Assembly (NCBI RefSeq): GCF_014641075.1 | Contig: NZ_BMHP01000003.1 | Location: 186,001-250,000 of the forward strand | Direction: 5' to 3' | DNA from: Paenibacillus nasutitermitis | GTDB taxonomy: Bacteria > Bacillota > Bacilli > Paenibacillales > Paenibacillaceae | Length of the DNA stretch: 64,000 nucleotides | Shown here: positions 27,255 to 36,470 of the stretch, one piece after another | Position numbering within the stretch: the stretch's first letter is position 1 | How the letters are laid out: every line of letters begins with the position of its first letter | The notes under the pieces: generated by a model | Database searches by the model: none | Told to the model about the DNA's origin: nothing | What the model saw: only the letters and a program-made list of their open reading frames with translations | Program-made: the position numbers and the translations under genes

Positions 27255-28790
27255 ATGAAGAAACCGAATATTCTGCTCATCACGAGCGATCAGCAGCATT
27301 GGAACACGATCGGCGCGTTCCAGAGCGAGGTGCATACGCCCAATCTGGACCGGCTGGTCCGCGAAGGGACCGCATTCTCCAAAGCGTATTGCCCCAATCC
27401 TACCTGTACACCAAGCCGGGCATCCATCATAACGGGGATGTACCCCAGCCAGCACGGCGCATGGACGCTGGGCACCAAGCTCCTTGAAGACCGGCACTGC
27501 GTCGGCGAGGATCTTGCAGCGGACGGCTGCAGAACGGCTCTTATCGGCAAGGCGCATTTCCAGCCGCTCCGTTCCACAGATGAATATCCATCGATGGAAG
27601 CCTATCCTCTGCTCCAGGATCTGGACCTGTGGCGCCGCTTTGAAGGGCCATTCTATGGCTTTGAACATGTAGAGCTCGCCCGCAACCATACGAACGAAAG
27701 CCATGTCGGCCAGCATTACGCGCTGTGGCTGGAAGAGAAAGGCTGCATGAACTGGAGAGATTATTTCCTTCCTCCGACCGGCACCATGGACCCGAACGCT
27801 ACCTATTCCTGGCCGATTCCTGAGGAATTCCACTATAATACCTGGATCGCGGAAAGATCCAACGCGATGCTGGAGCAGTATGCGAAGGACGGAGACAGCT
27901 TCTTCCTGTGGTCGAGCTTCTTTGATCCCCATCCCGAATATCTGGTTCCTGCTCCTTGGGATTCCATGTATGACCCGGATGCCCTGACCATTCCGCAGCC
28001 GACGCCAGGCGAACATGACCGCAACCCGCCCCACTTCGGCAAAACGCAGGAGGACCAGCCCGATTTCTCCGACCTCTTGGAGAGCGGGTACGGCATCCAT
28101 GGGTACCGCTCTCATCTGTATTATGAATACGGCAGCAAATTCAAGCTGACGGATGCCGACCGCAAGAAGCTGGTGGCCGTCTATTATGGCATGGTCAGCA
28201 TGATGGACAAATATATCGGCCGCATACTCGACAAGCTGGACGAGCTGGGGCTTGCGGAGGATACGGTTGTCGTTTTCACCTCCGACCATGGCCATTTCTT
28301 CGGCCAGCACGGCCTGCAAGCCAAGGGCGGCTTCCATTACGAGGATCTGATCCGCGTTCCTTTCATCGTCCGGTATCCGGGACAGGTTCCGGCCGGCGTC
28401 CAGTCGGATGCGATTCAATCGCTTGTCGACCTGGCTCCGACGCTGCTGTCCTTTCGCGATATTCCCGTCCCGCACGCCATGACCGGCGTGGACCAGCGCG
28501 AAGTATGGGAAGGGACCCGGTCAAGCGCCAGAGATCATGCCTTGGTTGAATTCCGCCACGAACCGACGACCATTCATCAGAAAACGTATGTCAATGACCG
28601 CTATAAATTGACGGTCTACTATAATCAGACCTATGGGGAGCTGTTCGACTTGCTCCAGGATCCGCAGGAAGTGAACAATCTGTGGGACGATCCCGGCAGC
28701 GCGGAGCTGAAGTCCACGCTGCTGCTCAAATACGCCTGGGCCGAGCTCGGCAAGGAACCGATGCCGATGCCACGTATCTGGCACGCCTGA
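27255..28790 (+). CDS. Type I sulfatase, cysteine type
   Basis: A 511-residue sulfatase without a signal peptide. The formylglycine signature CTPSR lies at Cys51 (NPTCTPSRASIITGMYPSQH), so activation needs a formylglycine-generating enzyme; one is encoded at 41143. Metal and substrate residues are visible in LLITSDQQ (Asp12, Gln13) and FTSDHGHFFGQHGLQAKGG. It would remove sulfate from a sugar in the cytoplasm. AGGAGG lies ten bases before ATG 27255. It is divergent from an AraC regulator and convergent with the GH51 operon, separated from it by a strong two-way terminator. The sulfated substrate is unknown. Confidence 0.93.
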   Translation: MKKPNILLITSDQQHWNTIGAFQSEVHTPNLDRLVREGTAFSKAYCPNPTCTPSRASIITGMYPSQHGAWTLGTKLLEDRHCVGEDLAADGCRTALIGKAHFQPLRSTDEYPSMEAYPLLQDLDLWRRFEGPFYGFEHVELARNHTNESHVGQHYALWLEEKGCMNWRDYFLPPTGTMDPNATYSWPIPEEFHYNTWIAERSNAMLEQYAKDGDSFFLWSSFFDPHPEYLVPAPWDSMYDPDALTIPQPTPGEHDRNPPHFGKTQEDQPDFSDLLESGYGIHGYRSHLYYEYGSKFKLTDADRKKLVAVYYGMVSMMDKYIGRILDKLDELGLAEDTVVVFTSDHGHFFGQHGLQAKGGFHYEDLIRVPFIVRYPGQVPAGVQSDAIQSLVDLAPTLLSFRDIPVPHAMTGVDQREVWEGTRSSARDHALVEFRHEPTTIHQKTYVNDRYKLTVYYNQTYGELFDLLQDPQEVNNLWDDPGSAELKSTLLLKYAWAELGKEPMPMPRIWHA

Positions 28791-28953
28791 GCGAGTGGCG
28801 CGCGATTAAACGGCTGCCCGATGCCTTTCTGGCTCTACGGACGCGCCTCGTCATCTTGGATCCACGGTCTCTTCTTGGCTACATAACCGCGTGCCGTCAT
28901 CCTCGGCTCCACGCCGTCCGCTGCAGCACTTCGCGGGATGTCACCCACGGCGA

Positions 28954-28995
28954 AAAGACCTCCGCTCCGCCACTTACGGCGGAGCGGAGGTCTTT
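28954..28995. terminator. Strong bidirectional terminator
   Basis: Perfect 18-base arms (28954-28971 and 28978-28995) with a six-base loop, GC-rich core and AAAG/CTTT ends. It lies between the convergent sulfatase and GH51 genes. The preceding 160 bases (28791-28953) show nothing else. Confidence 0.9.
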
Positions 28996-29056
28996 CTTTA
29001 TCGTTATCAGCGTATTCCGCGCACTTGCAGACGGATGCGCGATGCCGCAGCGAAGG

Positions 29057-31063
29057 TCAGCGCTTCAGCTCGATCACATAAACGGAATGCGGATTCATTG
29101 CCAGGCGCGGTGCGGCGCCATCCCAGCTTATGCGTTTCTCCTGCGCGGTAATAAGCTCGGGGTCGAACACCGAGTTGATCGCTTCGTAATCGCTGCCCGT
29201 CACTTCCCAGACTGTCGCTTCACCCGCCGCTCCGAACTCTTCAGCACGCAGTTCGGTCTCAACGGGTTCAAGCCCGCGATTAACCGCAAATACGGTCAGA
29301 ATCCGCTTTGTCTCATCCAGACAAGCCGTGGCATCGATTACAGGCAGCTCCTGCGGCGCCAGATTCAGCTGCCGGCTGCCGATCTCCCAAAAGTATGTGC
29401 CGCATTCTGTCTTCACCGGCGCGACATAAGCGATCGGCCGATTCGCGTACAGCTCCATCACATGGTAAGTCGGCGTGCCGTATACCGTCTGGCTCCTGCC
29501 GCTCCAGCCCGGCTTTTTGCCGCGGTATTGATCGGCATAGCTGTCTCCGACCCGGATACAGCCCCCAAGCCAGCCATTGACAAGATCCGAGAAGCTGCCG
29601 ATTTCCACCAGATCAGACTGCCTGATATGCTCATTGAAATTGGCTGCATTCGCGACGGCAGCTTCCAGCGTATGCTCATTCGGCAAGCCCTTGCGGATCG
29701 TGTTGGGGAAATACATCGTATTGTATTCCGTCATGGCCAGCTTCACATGGGCGTAATCCGGATTGCCGCGCAGCAGCTCAGCCGTCTTGCCTATGATAGC
29801 ACGGGTCGCTTCGGGATAAGACGTCATCGCACGGTATCGGATTTCCTTGGCTGTTTCAGGATTGATACCGGCAGATCCGCCGCCATGATAGATATGCAGA
29901 GTCAGCATATCCATATGCTCTGCCGCGATGCCAAGAAGCGTCCGGTTCCATTCCGGATTGCAGTCGCCGCAGGCCAGCAGTACGATATCCGGATCCACCT
30001 GTTTCATCGCCGCGGCAAACCGGTTGTAGCGGTGCCCGAATTCTTCGGCGGTGCAGTGCCCATGCTGCCATTCGCCATATATTTCGTTGCCGATCTCCCA
30101 ATATTTCACTCCGTATGGAGCAGGATGCCCGTTTCGCACACGCATCGCCCCGTACACTGTATCCGCGTCGCCGTTGCAGTATTCCAGCCAGGCTGCCGCT
30201 TCCTCAGGTGTACCTGTTCCGGCATTGACGCATATCAGCGGCTCGGTCTGCGTATCTCGGCAGAACTGCAGAAATTCATCCGTCCCAAAATATTTATTCG
30301 TCCATCCGCCCCATGCTTCATTCACCATATTGGGACGCTCCAGCTCCGGGCCGATCGCGTGCTCAAAATGGTAGGCGCTGATATAGTTGCCGGCCAGTCG
30401 CATCATGCCGGGCTTCAGAGCCAGCGTCATCTCCACAACTTCGCGCTTGACGATACCTGCGCTGTCAGCCGGCAGCATCGATACATGATCGATCCACAGC
30501 ATGCCCGATCCCGTCGAATCCCGCCACTGGGTATCCTCGGATGAGATCATCAGACGGAATTCGGCCTGTTCAGCGGATTTCGGTACATGGAGCTCGAAGG
30601 AGTATGTCTTCCAGTTATGGCTGTCAAGGGCAATCTCAGCGCTGGCAAGCTGCTCGCCTGTGCGGGAATCGGCCAGCTCGCAGGCCAGCGTCTTCAGCTC
30701 GATGGCTGCGCGCGCGATGAGCCGGATCCGGTAGGTCATGCCGCCCTTGACGGACACCATCTGCGCGATGCCGCCCCGGCACTTGTCCGCGCTGAGAATG
30801 CGGATTTTCTGGCTGTGCCCGGAATGTTTCGGCGCAGCCGGCTCCAGCGCATAGAGCGTGTTCTTGCCTTCGGTCAACGGATACCATCCGGCCGATACGC
30901 CATTTGCCGCCGCTTCCTCCTCGAAATCCATGTCCTTCAACACAAAAGCCAGCATGGCATCCATGTGATCGCGGATATCCTCCACGAAATGTCCGAACAG
31001 GAACGGGTTGACCTTATGGCTGCTTGCCGCTCCGGCATCTACAGTAATCGTTGCTTGGTTCAT
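29057..31063 (-). CDS. Alpha-L-arabinofuranosidase, family GH51
   Basis: A 668-residue GH51 enzyme with no signal peptide, so intracellular. The catalytic acid/base is Glu327 in EIGNEIYG and the nucleophile Glu446 in AMTEYN. The N-terminus (NPFLFGHFVEDI) is typical. Residues about 60-200 form an inserted carbohydrate-binding-like sandwich (GGMTYRIRLIARA, WKTYSFELHVP, GMLWIDHVSMLP), making it longer than the common 500-residue bacterial form. It releases L-arabinose from arabino-oligosaccharides. The gene starts 17 bases after the second permease of importer 3, so it is the last gene of that operon. Confidence 0.9.
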   Translation of the reverse strand: MNQATITVDAGAASSHKVNPFLFGHFVEDIRDHMDAMLAFVLKDMDFEEEAAANGVSAGWYPLTEGKNTLYALEPAAPKHSGHSQKIRILSADKCRGGIAQMVSVKGGMTYRIRLIARAAIELKTLACELADSRTGEQLASAEIALDSHNWKTYSFELHVPKSAEQAEFRLMISSEDTQWRDSTGSGMLWIDHVSMLPADSAGIVKREVVEMTLALKPGMMRLAGNYISAYHFEHAIGPELERPNMVNEAWGGWTNKYFGTDEFLQFCRDTQTEPLICVNAGTGTPEEAAAWLEYCNGDADTVYGAMRVRNGHPAPYGVKYWEIGNEIYGEWQHGHCTAEEFGHRYNRFAAAMKQVDPDIVLLACGDCNPEWNRTLLGIAAEHMDMLTLHIYHGGGSAGINPETAKEIRYRAMTSYPEATRAIIGKTAELLRGNPDYAHVKLAMTEYNTMYFPNTIRKGLPNEHTLEAAVANAANFNEHIRQSDLVEIGSFSDLVNGWLGGCIRVGDSYADQYRGKKPGWSGRSQTVYGTPTYHVMELYANRPIAYVAPVKTECGTYFWEIGSRQLNLAPQELPVIDATACLDETKRILTVFAVNRGLEPVETELRAEEFGAAGEATVWEVTGSDYEAINSVFDPELITAQEKRISWDGAAPRLAMNPHSVYVIELKR

Positions 31064-31080
31064 AGGAAAATCTCCTCCTG

Positions 31081-31998
31081 TTATTCTTTAATGGATCCGA
31101 TCATAACCCCTTTAACGAAATGCTTCTGCACAAACGGGTACATGATCAGTACGGGAATGCTGGCAATAATAATGAGCGCGTATTTAATGCTTTCCGCCAG
31201 CAGAAGCTTCTCGGTCATGCCGAATGTCGAGCCGGATTCATCCAGAAAGCTGCTCTGGCTGACGATCAGAATTTCACGCAGCACCAGCTGCAGCGGATAG
31301 AGCTGCTCATCGCGCAAATAAATCAGCGCGTTAAAGAAGGCATTCCAGTGGTTGACGGCATAGAACAGTACCATGACGGCCATGATCGGCTTGGACAAGG
31401 GCAGAATAATATGGACCAGAAGACGCGTGTTCGAGCAGCCATCGATGAGCGAGGCCTCCTGGAGCTCCCAGGGAATGCTGTTCTGGAAATACGTACGCAT
31501 GACGATCAGATTATAGGTTGAAATCGCCGTCGGCACAATCATGGCCCAGAACGTATTGACCAGGCCCAGGTCCTTGACGATCAAATAAGTCGGAATCAGA
31601 CCGCCATTGAAAAACATCGTGAAGGTGATGACGAACATCAGGATGCTCCGTCCGGGAAGATCCCTCCTCGATAGCGGATAGGCAGCCAGCGTCGTCATCA
31701 TCAGATTGACACAAGTGCCCACTGTTGTATAGAGCAGCGTGTTGCCGTAGCCGTTCCAAACGGCGTCATAACGGAATATTTCCTTATAGGCATCCAGCGT
31801 AAAACCTTTCGGCAGCAGCCACATTTCGCCTGCCATCACCTTCGTCGGATCGCTGAATGAAGCGCTCAGCACGAATATCAGCGGATACAGCACGACGATC
31901 AGGATGACAGCGGATATTGCGTAGATAGCACCGTCGAACCATTTTTCACCGCTTTGCGGTAAGGCCTGATTCTCCCCGGCAGTCATTTTCTTTACCAT
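31081..31998 (-). CDS. ABC transporter permease, LplC/YtcP type (importer 3)
   Basis: A 305-residue permease. After an N-terminal cytoplasmic tail come six predicted helices, the motif MFFNGGLIPTYLIVKDLGLV characteristic of the LplC subgroup, and the EAA loop ELQEASLIDGCSNTRLLVHI. It ends KGVMIGSIKE. It overlaps the LplB-type partner by seven bases and is followed after 17 bases by the GH51 gene, which points to an arabinose-containing oligosaccharide as cargo. Confidence 0.93.
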   Translation of the reverse strand: MVKKMTAGENQALPQSGEKWFDGAIYAISAVILIVVLYPLIFVLSASFSDPTKVMAGEMWLLPKGFTLDAYKEIFRYDAVWNGYGNTLLYTTVGTCVNLMMTTLAAYPLSRRDLPGRSILMFVITFTMFFNGGLIPTYLIVKDLGLVNTFWAMIVPTAISTYNLIVMRTYFQNSIPWELQEASLIDGCSNTRLLVHIILPLSKPIMAVMVLFYAVNHWNAFFNALIYLRDEQLYPLQLVLREILIVSQSSFLDESGSTFGMTEKLLLAESIKYALIIIASIPVLIMYPFVQKHFVKGVMIGSIKE

Positions 31999-32969
31999 AA
32001 GCTGGTTTCCGCCTTCCGCCGCGCATACCCGTTGATCATAATCAGCAGCGCAAAATTAATCGCCGAGTTGAATAATCCGATTGCCGCGCTGTAACTGTAA
32101 TCTCCAAGAAGAATGCCGTTGTTGTAGATAAAAGTTTGAATGACATCGCTTGCCTCTTTGTTCAAGTCATTCTGCATCAATAGGATTTTCTCGAATCCGA
32201 TATTCATAAATGCACCGACATCCAGAATCAGCATAATTACGACAATGGGCATGATGCCCGGTAACGAAATATGCCAGATCCGTCTGAATCTGCTGGCACC
32301 GTCCACCTTGGCCGCCTCATAGAGCTGCGGGTTGATTCCGCTGAGCGCCGCGATGTAAATAATCGATTGCCAGCCCATGTTCTGCCAGATGTTGGACCCG
32401 ACGAAAATCGTCTTGAACCAGCCTGCACTTTCCATGAACGGAACGGTTTCAAGACCCGCACCCTTCATCATAAGATTGACTAGCCCCGTCTGCGGATTCA
32501 GGAACAGCTGCAGCATCCCGACAATGACCACAACCGAGATGAAATGTGGAATATAGGTAACGTTCTGCACGACCTTCTTGAAGCGCTCGCTGCGGATTTC
32601 CGTGATGAGCAGCGCCAGCAGGATCGGCAGTGGAAAAGCGATCAGCAGCGAAAACAGACTGATGCTCACTGTATTCCACAGCAGACGGCCAAAATAGTAG
32701 GAGGAGAAGAAACGCTCGAAATTGTCGAAGCCCGACCACGCGCTGCCCGTAATTCCCTTGGCCGGGTTAAAATCCTTGAAAGCGATCTGCACGCCGTACA
32801 TCGGCCCGTATTGAAACACCAGATACCACAGCACCGGCAGAAGCAGCATCAGGTAGAGGTCGTACCTCGCCGCAATCCGCTTCCACAGCCTTCGCCGTTC
32901 TCTTCTGCGGTCCGTCCCGGCCGGCTGTCCGGGCATTCCCGCCTTTTGCATATTTGGAGCCGTGAGCAC
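31992..32969 (-). CDS. ABC transporter permease, LplB type (importer 3)
   Basis: A 325-residue permease with the LplB-type entry motif YGPMYGVQIAFKDFNPAKGI and SFLSVV-like helix, EAA loop LYEAAKVDGASRFRRIWHIS and late SAAIGLFNSAINFALLI. GTG 32969, after AAGAGGTG, is preferred over GTG 32978. The 96-base gap to the binding-protein gene contains a seven-base stem (GCCAGCC 33004-33010 with GGCTGGC 33037-33043) that could act as an intercistronic hairpin. Works with the LplC-type subunit encoded next. Confidence 0.92.
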   Translation of the reverse strand: MLTAPNMQKAGMPGQPAGTDRRRERRRLWKRIAARYDLYLMLLLPVLWYLVFQYGPMYGVQIAFKDFNPAKGITGSAWSGFDNFERFFSSYYFGRLLWNTVSISLFSLLIAFPLPILLALLITEIRSERFKKVVQNVTYIPHFISVVVIVGMLQLFLNPQTGLVNLMMKGAGLETVPFMESAGWFKTIFVGSNIWQNMGWQSIIYIAALSGINPQLYEAAKVDGASRFRRIWHISLPGIMPIVVIMLILDVGAFMNIGFEKILLMQNDLNKEASDVIQTFIYNNGILLGDYSYSAAIGLFNSAINFALLIMINGYARRKAETSLW

Positions 32970-33065
32970 GCTTGACACCTCTTTTCCATGGAAACATGCA
33001 GCTGCCAGCCGCCCAGGCGCTGAAGTTTAATACCCGGGCTGGCCTGGCATGAGCGGCATGCCTCT

Positions 33066-34661
33066 TTATTTGTTTTTGTCGTAGGCCTCCTGATAGATGC
33101 TTTCGAGCCGGGAGAGATCCATCTGATTCAGCGTCTTGACATACGCATCCCATTTGTCGAACGACAGAGCTCCGGTAATCAGCTTGGAAGTCGTCTCGCC
33201 GACATACGTATCCAGGTCCTGCCGCAAGGTATTCACTTCCTTAGAGGTCGCATCATCGAAGATCGGCGCGCCCAGAATTTCTTTTGGCATATAAGGATCC
33301 ATCTTCTCCTGCGCGGCCTGCACCTCCGGCGGATTGATCGCCGAGGAATTGTTCTCATTGATCAGATGCGGCGCCCCTCCACCGGGCCATGGCGAGAATT
33401 GGCCGATAGTCGTACCCGTTCCGCGCTTGTCGGTCAGGATTTCTTCGGTATATTCCGGTAGGCCGTCCGCCTTTTTGTTATAGGTCTGGCCTTCGATACC
33501 GTAACGGAAGAAAATGGATCCTTCATCCCCGTAGAAATAATCGATCCAGCGCATGGTCGCTTCGGGATTCTTGTTGACCGAGGTTATGGCAAAGGTGCCA
33601 AAGTCGCGCGCAACCGGGCGTCCCCAGCCCTTGCGTTCCCCATCTGGTCCAGCCAGCGGCGCAATGCCGGCAAAGTCTTCCTTCTTATCGGTAAACGGGT
33701 CGCTCGCCTGATTATGGAAGTAACCGAGGTTGCCCGATGCCATTTTTGCGACGAACTGCGAGGCGTTCTGCGTGAACAGCTCCGGATCAATCAGCTTTTC
33801 CTGGTACAGCTGATGCAAATACTGCAGATATTCCTTGAAGGCGGGGTCAGCGAGCCAGATCTTTACCTTCCCGTCCTGAATATTAATGTTGTAGCCCATC
33901 TGAAAATCCAGTCCCCATGAGCCGGCCATGGAATTAATCAGCGCATTTCTGTCCCATTCCGACACCGGGATTTCATCCTTCTTGCCGTTGCCGTTGGGGT
34001 CCCCGTCGCGGAATGCGCGGAGCACCGTCAGCAGCTCGTCTGTCGTTTCCGGCTCTTTCAAATTCAAGGCCTCCAGCCATGATTTGTTGATCCACGGCTT
34101 GTCGGTTCTTGCCGCTCCCAAGGTAACAATTGCCGGAAGTGCGTAGATGTGTCCATCCGGCGCCTTGATCGACGCCAAAATCTCCGGATACTTGTCAAAC
34201 AGCGCCTGGAGGTTCGGCGCATACTTGACGATGAGGTCCTCCAGCGGCACAAGCATGCCGGAGCTTCCGTATTTGACAGCCTCCAGTTGGGAGATGCCTG
34301 CCTTAAAAAGCGCGTCAGGGAGCTCGTTGGAAGCAAACAGCAGGTTTTTCCGCTCCACGAAGCCTTCGGAGGGAACATCTTCCCACACAATCTTGACGTT
34401 GGTCATTTTCTCGTACTCCTGAAAGACCAGCATATCTTTATAAGGGCCGTTCGGAGGCGACTTCTGCGCGAAAATTTTGAGCGTAACAGCTTCCTGGGAA
34501 ATAGGGAAACCGCTTGTCTGGATGCTGTTTGAACTTTGTGGCTCCTTCTCTCCTTTGTTATTCGTCTCTTTATCTGCATCGCCCCCCGATGAGCAGGCAA
34601 TGGTCATGCCAAGCAGTGCCGCTGTGGACAGCAGTGATGCGCCTCTTTTCCATTTCTTCAT
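33066..34661 (-). CDS. Sugar-binding lipoprotein of ABC importer 3 (LipO/YtcQ type)
   Basis: A 531-residue solute-binding lipoprotein. Lipobox LLGMTIAC gives lipidated Cys23. The large size, the N-terminal EAVTLKIFAQK strand, and RDGDPNGNGKKDEIPVS, a calcium-loop-like segment common in this family, place it with LipO/YtcQ proteins that partner LplB/LplC permeases. First gene of the operon ending in the GH51 arabinofuranosidase. It is preceded by two cre-like sites and, further upstream, by a YesN/YesM pair in the same orientation, which probably regulates it. Confidence 0.92.
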   Translation of the reverse strand: MKKWKRGASLLSTAALLGMTIACSSGGDADKETNNKGEKEPQSSNSIQTSGFPISQEAVTLKIFAQKSPPNGPYKDMLVFQEYEKMTNVKIVWEDVPSEGFVERKNLLFASNELPDALFKAGISQLEAVKYGSSGMLVPLEDLIVKYAPNLQALFDKYPEILASIKAPDGHIYALPAIVTLGAARTDKPWINKSWLEALNLKEPETTDELLTVLRAFRDGDPNGNGKKDEIPVSEWDRNALINSMAGSWGLDFQMGYNINIQDGKVKIWLADPAFKEYLQYLHQLYQEKLIDPELFTQNASQFVAKMASGNLGYFHNQASDPFTDKKEDFAGIAPLAGPDGERKGWGRPVARDFGTFAITSVNKNPEATMRWIDYFYGDEGSIFFRYGIEGQTYNKKADGLPEYTEEILTDKRGTGTTIGQFSPWPGGGAPHLINENNSSAINPPEVQAAQEKMDPYMPKEILGAPIFDDATSKEVNTLRQDLDTYVGETTSKLITGALSFDKWDAYVKTLNQMDLSRLESIYQEAYDKNK

Positions 34662-34684
34662 GTTGGTGACCTCCGTGTTTTATT

Positions 34685-34720
34685 TGGAAACGCTTTTATC
34701 ATAACGCGTAAGCGATTGCA
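34685..34720 (-). promoter_or_regulatory. Two CcpA-like cre boxes upstream of importer 3
   Basis: TGGAAACGCTTTTA (34685-34698) and CGTAAGCGATTGCA (34707-34720) each match 12 of 14 positions of the CcpA consensus, 22 bases apart. They lie 24-59 bases upstream of the binding-protein start. TATGAT on the minus strand between them may be the -10. Confidence 0.4.
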
Positions 34721-34782
34721 TAAAAGTGCAATATTACGAACAGAAACTCCAAATTTCAGCAATCCCGTCCATCCCCGGCATA

Positions 34783-34827
34783 AATAAAAGAACCCGTTCT
34801 CCACGCTGCATCAGAGGAAACGGGTTC
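34783..34827 (-). terminator. Rho-independent terminator of the second YesM/YesN unit
   Basis: Nine-base stem GAACCCGTT (34790-34798) with AACGGGTTC (34819-34827), followed on the minus strand by TTTTATTT. Confidence 0.8.
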
Positions 34828-34877
34828 CGAGGAGGGGCTGATTAATGCGAATCCTGCCTGTGGGGGCGGCGCGCCGC

Positions 34878-36470
34878 TCACGGCCCGCTTTTGGCATATT
34901 CCTGCGGCGTCATGCCGACATTGCTTTTGAATACTTTGAAGAAGTAGGTGTAGCTGGAGAAGCCGACGCGCTCATAAATTTGCTTGACCCGGTAGCTGCC
35001 GCTGGCGATAAGCTGCTTCGCCGCCTCGATCCGGACCCGGTTCAGATAGTCGGTGAAATACGTTCCGGTTTCCTGTCTGAACAACCGCCCCATATATGTG
35101 TCTGTTATGCCGGCTTGTTCTGAGGCCTGCTCTAGTGAAATAGGCTCGGCAAAGCGGGAGCGGATGAGAACAATCGCCTGCTGTACATAAGGAGAATAGT
35201 GCCGCTCACCAGCCGCAAGCTTATCCATCAGCTGGGCATACAGGGATTTAACCCAGACGGCTGTCGCCGCAAGCTTGTCCGGATCGGCGAGTTCCACTCG
35301 TGTCGGCCACTCACCGGCATAATAGGCATCCGCCTGTCTGCCTGATTTGAACCAAATTTTGTCTGCCAGCTGAATGAGCTCATTTACGGTATGCGGCAGC
35401 GTGTGTTTCAGATGAGGACCTTGAAGGCTTGCAAAGATTTCATCTACAATAATCGCGCAGCCGGAAGCGCCCGCCTGTTCGACAGCGGCAATAAGCGCCT
35501 TCTCCTGCCGCAGCGTGACACCGGTCGCTGGCCCGACGGCTTGGGGGAGCGCCTCCCTCGGCTGAACACCGCCCATTGACAGCAGAGCCGTCTTATAGTC
35601 GGCGGCCAGCCGGTCAAAACGGGAGCTCACCGGCCCGATGCCATACGACAGACTGGCATTCACATAAAGCCGAAGCATATCCGCGAGTCTCTTCAGGCAG
35701 GCTCTTACGCGCTGGCCGATGGCATGCTCGCTCCGCTCGTCAGGGAACGAGAAAAGCAACACATAACGGCCCTCGCCGACATCGGCGGCAATTCCCCTCT
35801 CGCCTTGGTCCACACATTGGCGCATCACATCCAGAACCGCCTTTGACCGCTGCGCCGTTTCAGCGGGTGCACGCTGGCCAAGCGGATCGGGAAGAGTGGA
35901 GACCTGCAGGACGGTAACGACCATGCGCCCCACACCAAGCGGAGACAAATGCCGGAAGTATTCCTCGGCTCTGGCGGTATCGATTTCCAGCCCGAGCACT
36001 AGGCTCCGCAAATAGGTCTGCGCAAGCCCCTGGTTCAACGACGACCAGTTTCGCTCCATGAAAGCCAGCCCTTGGGGCATCGCCTCCGACATCCGGATGT
36101 CTTCCTTCAGCCGGTTCAGAAGCTCCAGCAGCCCGTCCGCTTCCAGCCGATGCTTTAATAAATAATCGGCGGCGCCGTTCTTCATCGTCTCCCGGACATA
36201 TTCATAATTATCATAACTGCTGAGCATGACCAGCTTGATGCGCCCGCCGCAGCGCTCATGGACATATCGGCTTAGGGCGACACCGTCCATACCAGCCATG
36301 TCGATGTCCGCGATTACGATTTGAGGCATAAGGCTTTCAATCATCTCCACAGCTTCCTGTCCGCCGTGCGCCTCCCCGCACAACTGGAAGCCGTGCTTCT
36401 CCCAATCTATAATCCGGCGCAAATGGGTCAGGGCGAGCGCCTCGTCATCCACCAGCAGTACGTTCAGCAT
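34878..36470 (-). CDS. YesN-type response regulator with AraC output domain
   Basis: A 530-residue response regulator. The receiver has VDDE at 8-11, phospho-acceptor Asp55 in IVIADIDMAGMDG and the conserved lysine in LLKHRLEADG. A C-terminal AraC domain ends the protein (ISLEQASEQAGITDTYMGRL; VKQIYERVGFSSYTYFFKVF). ATG 36470 is set by GGAGAG seven bases upstream; the open frame extends further but only as overlap with the kinase gene. The genes overlap by 26 bases. It probably activates importer 3 and its arabinofuranosidase directly downstream. Confidence 0.94.
   Translation of the reverse strand: MLNVLLVDDEALALTHLRRIIDWEKHGFQLCGEAHGGQEAVEMIESLMPQIVIADIDMAGMDGVALSRYVHERCGGRIKLVMLSSYDNYEYVRETMKNGAADYLLKHRLEADGLLELLNRLKEDIRMSEAMPQGLAFMERNWSSLNQGLAQTYLRSLVLGLEIDTARAEEYFRHLSPLGVGRMVVTVLQVSTLPDPLGQRAPAETAQRSKAVLDVMRQCVDQGERGIAADVGEGRYVLLFSFPDERSEHAIGQRVRACLKRLADMLRLYVNASLSYGIGPVSSRFDRLAADYKTALLSMGGVQPREALPQAVGPATGVTLRQEKALIAAVEQAGASGCAIIVDEIFASLQGPHLKHTLPHTVNELIQLADKIWFKSGRQADAYYAGEWPTRVELADPDKLAATAVWVKSLYAQLMDKLAAGERHYSPYVQQAIVLIRSRFAEPISLEQASEQAGITDTYMGRLFRQETGTYFTDYLNRVRIEAAKQLIASGSYRVKQIYERVGFSSYTYFFKVFKSNVGMTPQEYAKSGP

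Noticed and set aside
27096..28475. A 459-codon open frame on the minus strand
   Set aside because: Opposite the first sulfatase and overlapping the start of the AraC gene; no recognisable protein.
28682..30544. A 620-codon open frame on the plus strand
   Set aside because: It is opposite the GH51 gene and part of the sulfatase end, rich in Arg, His and Cys with no recognisable motif and no ribosome site. It is a shadow of GC-biased codon use.
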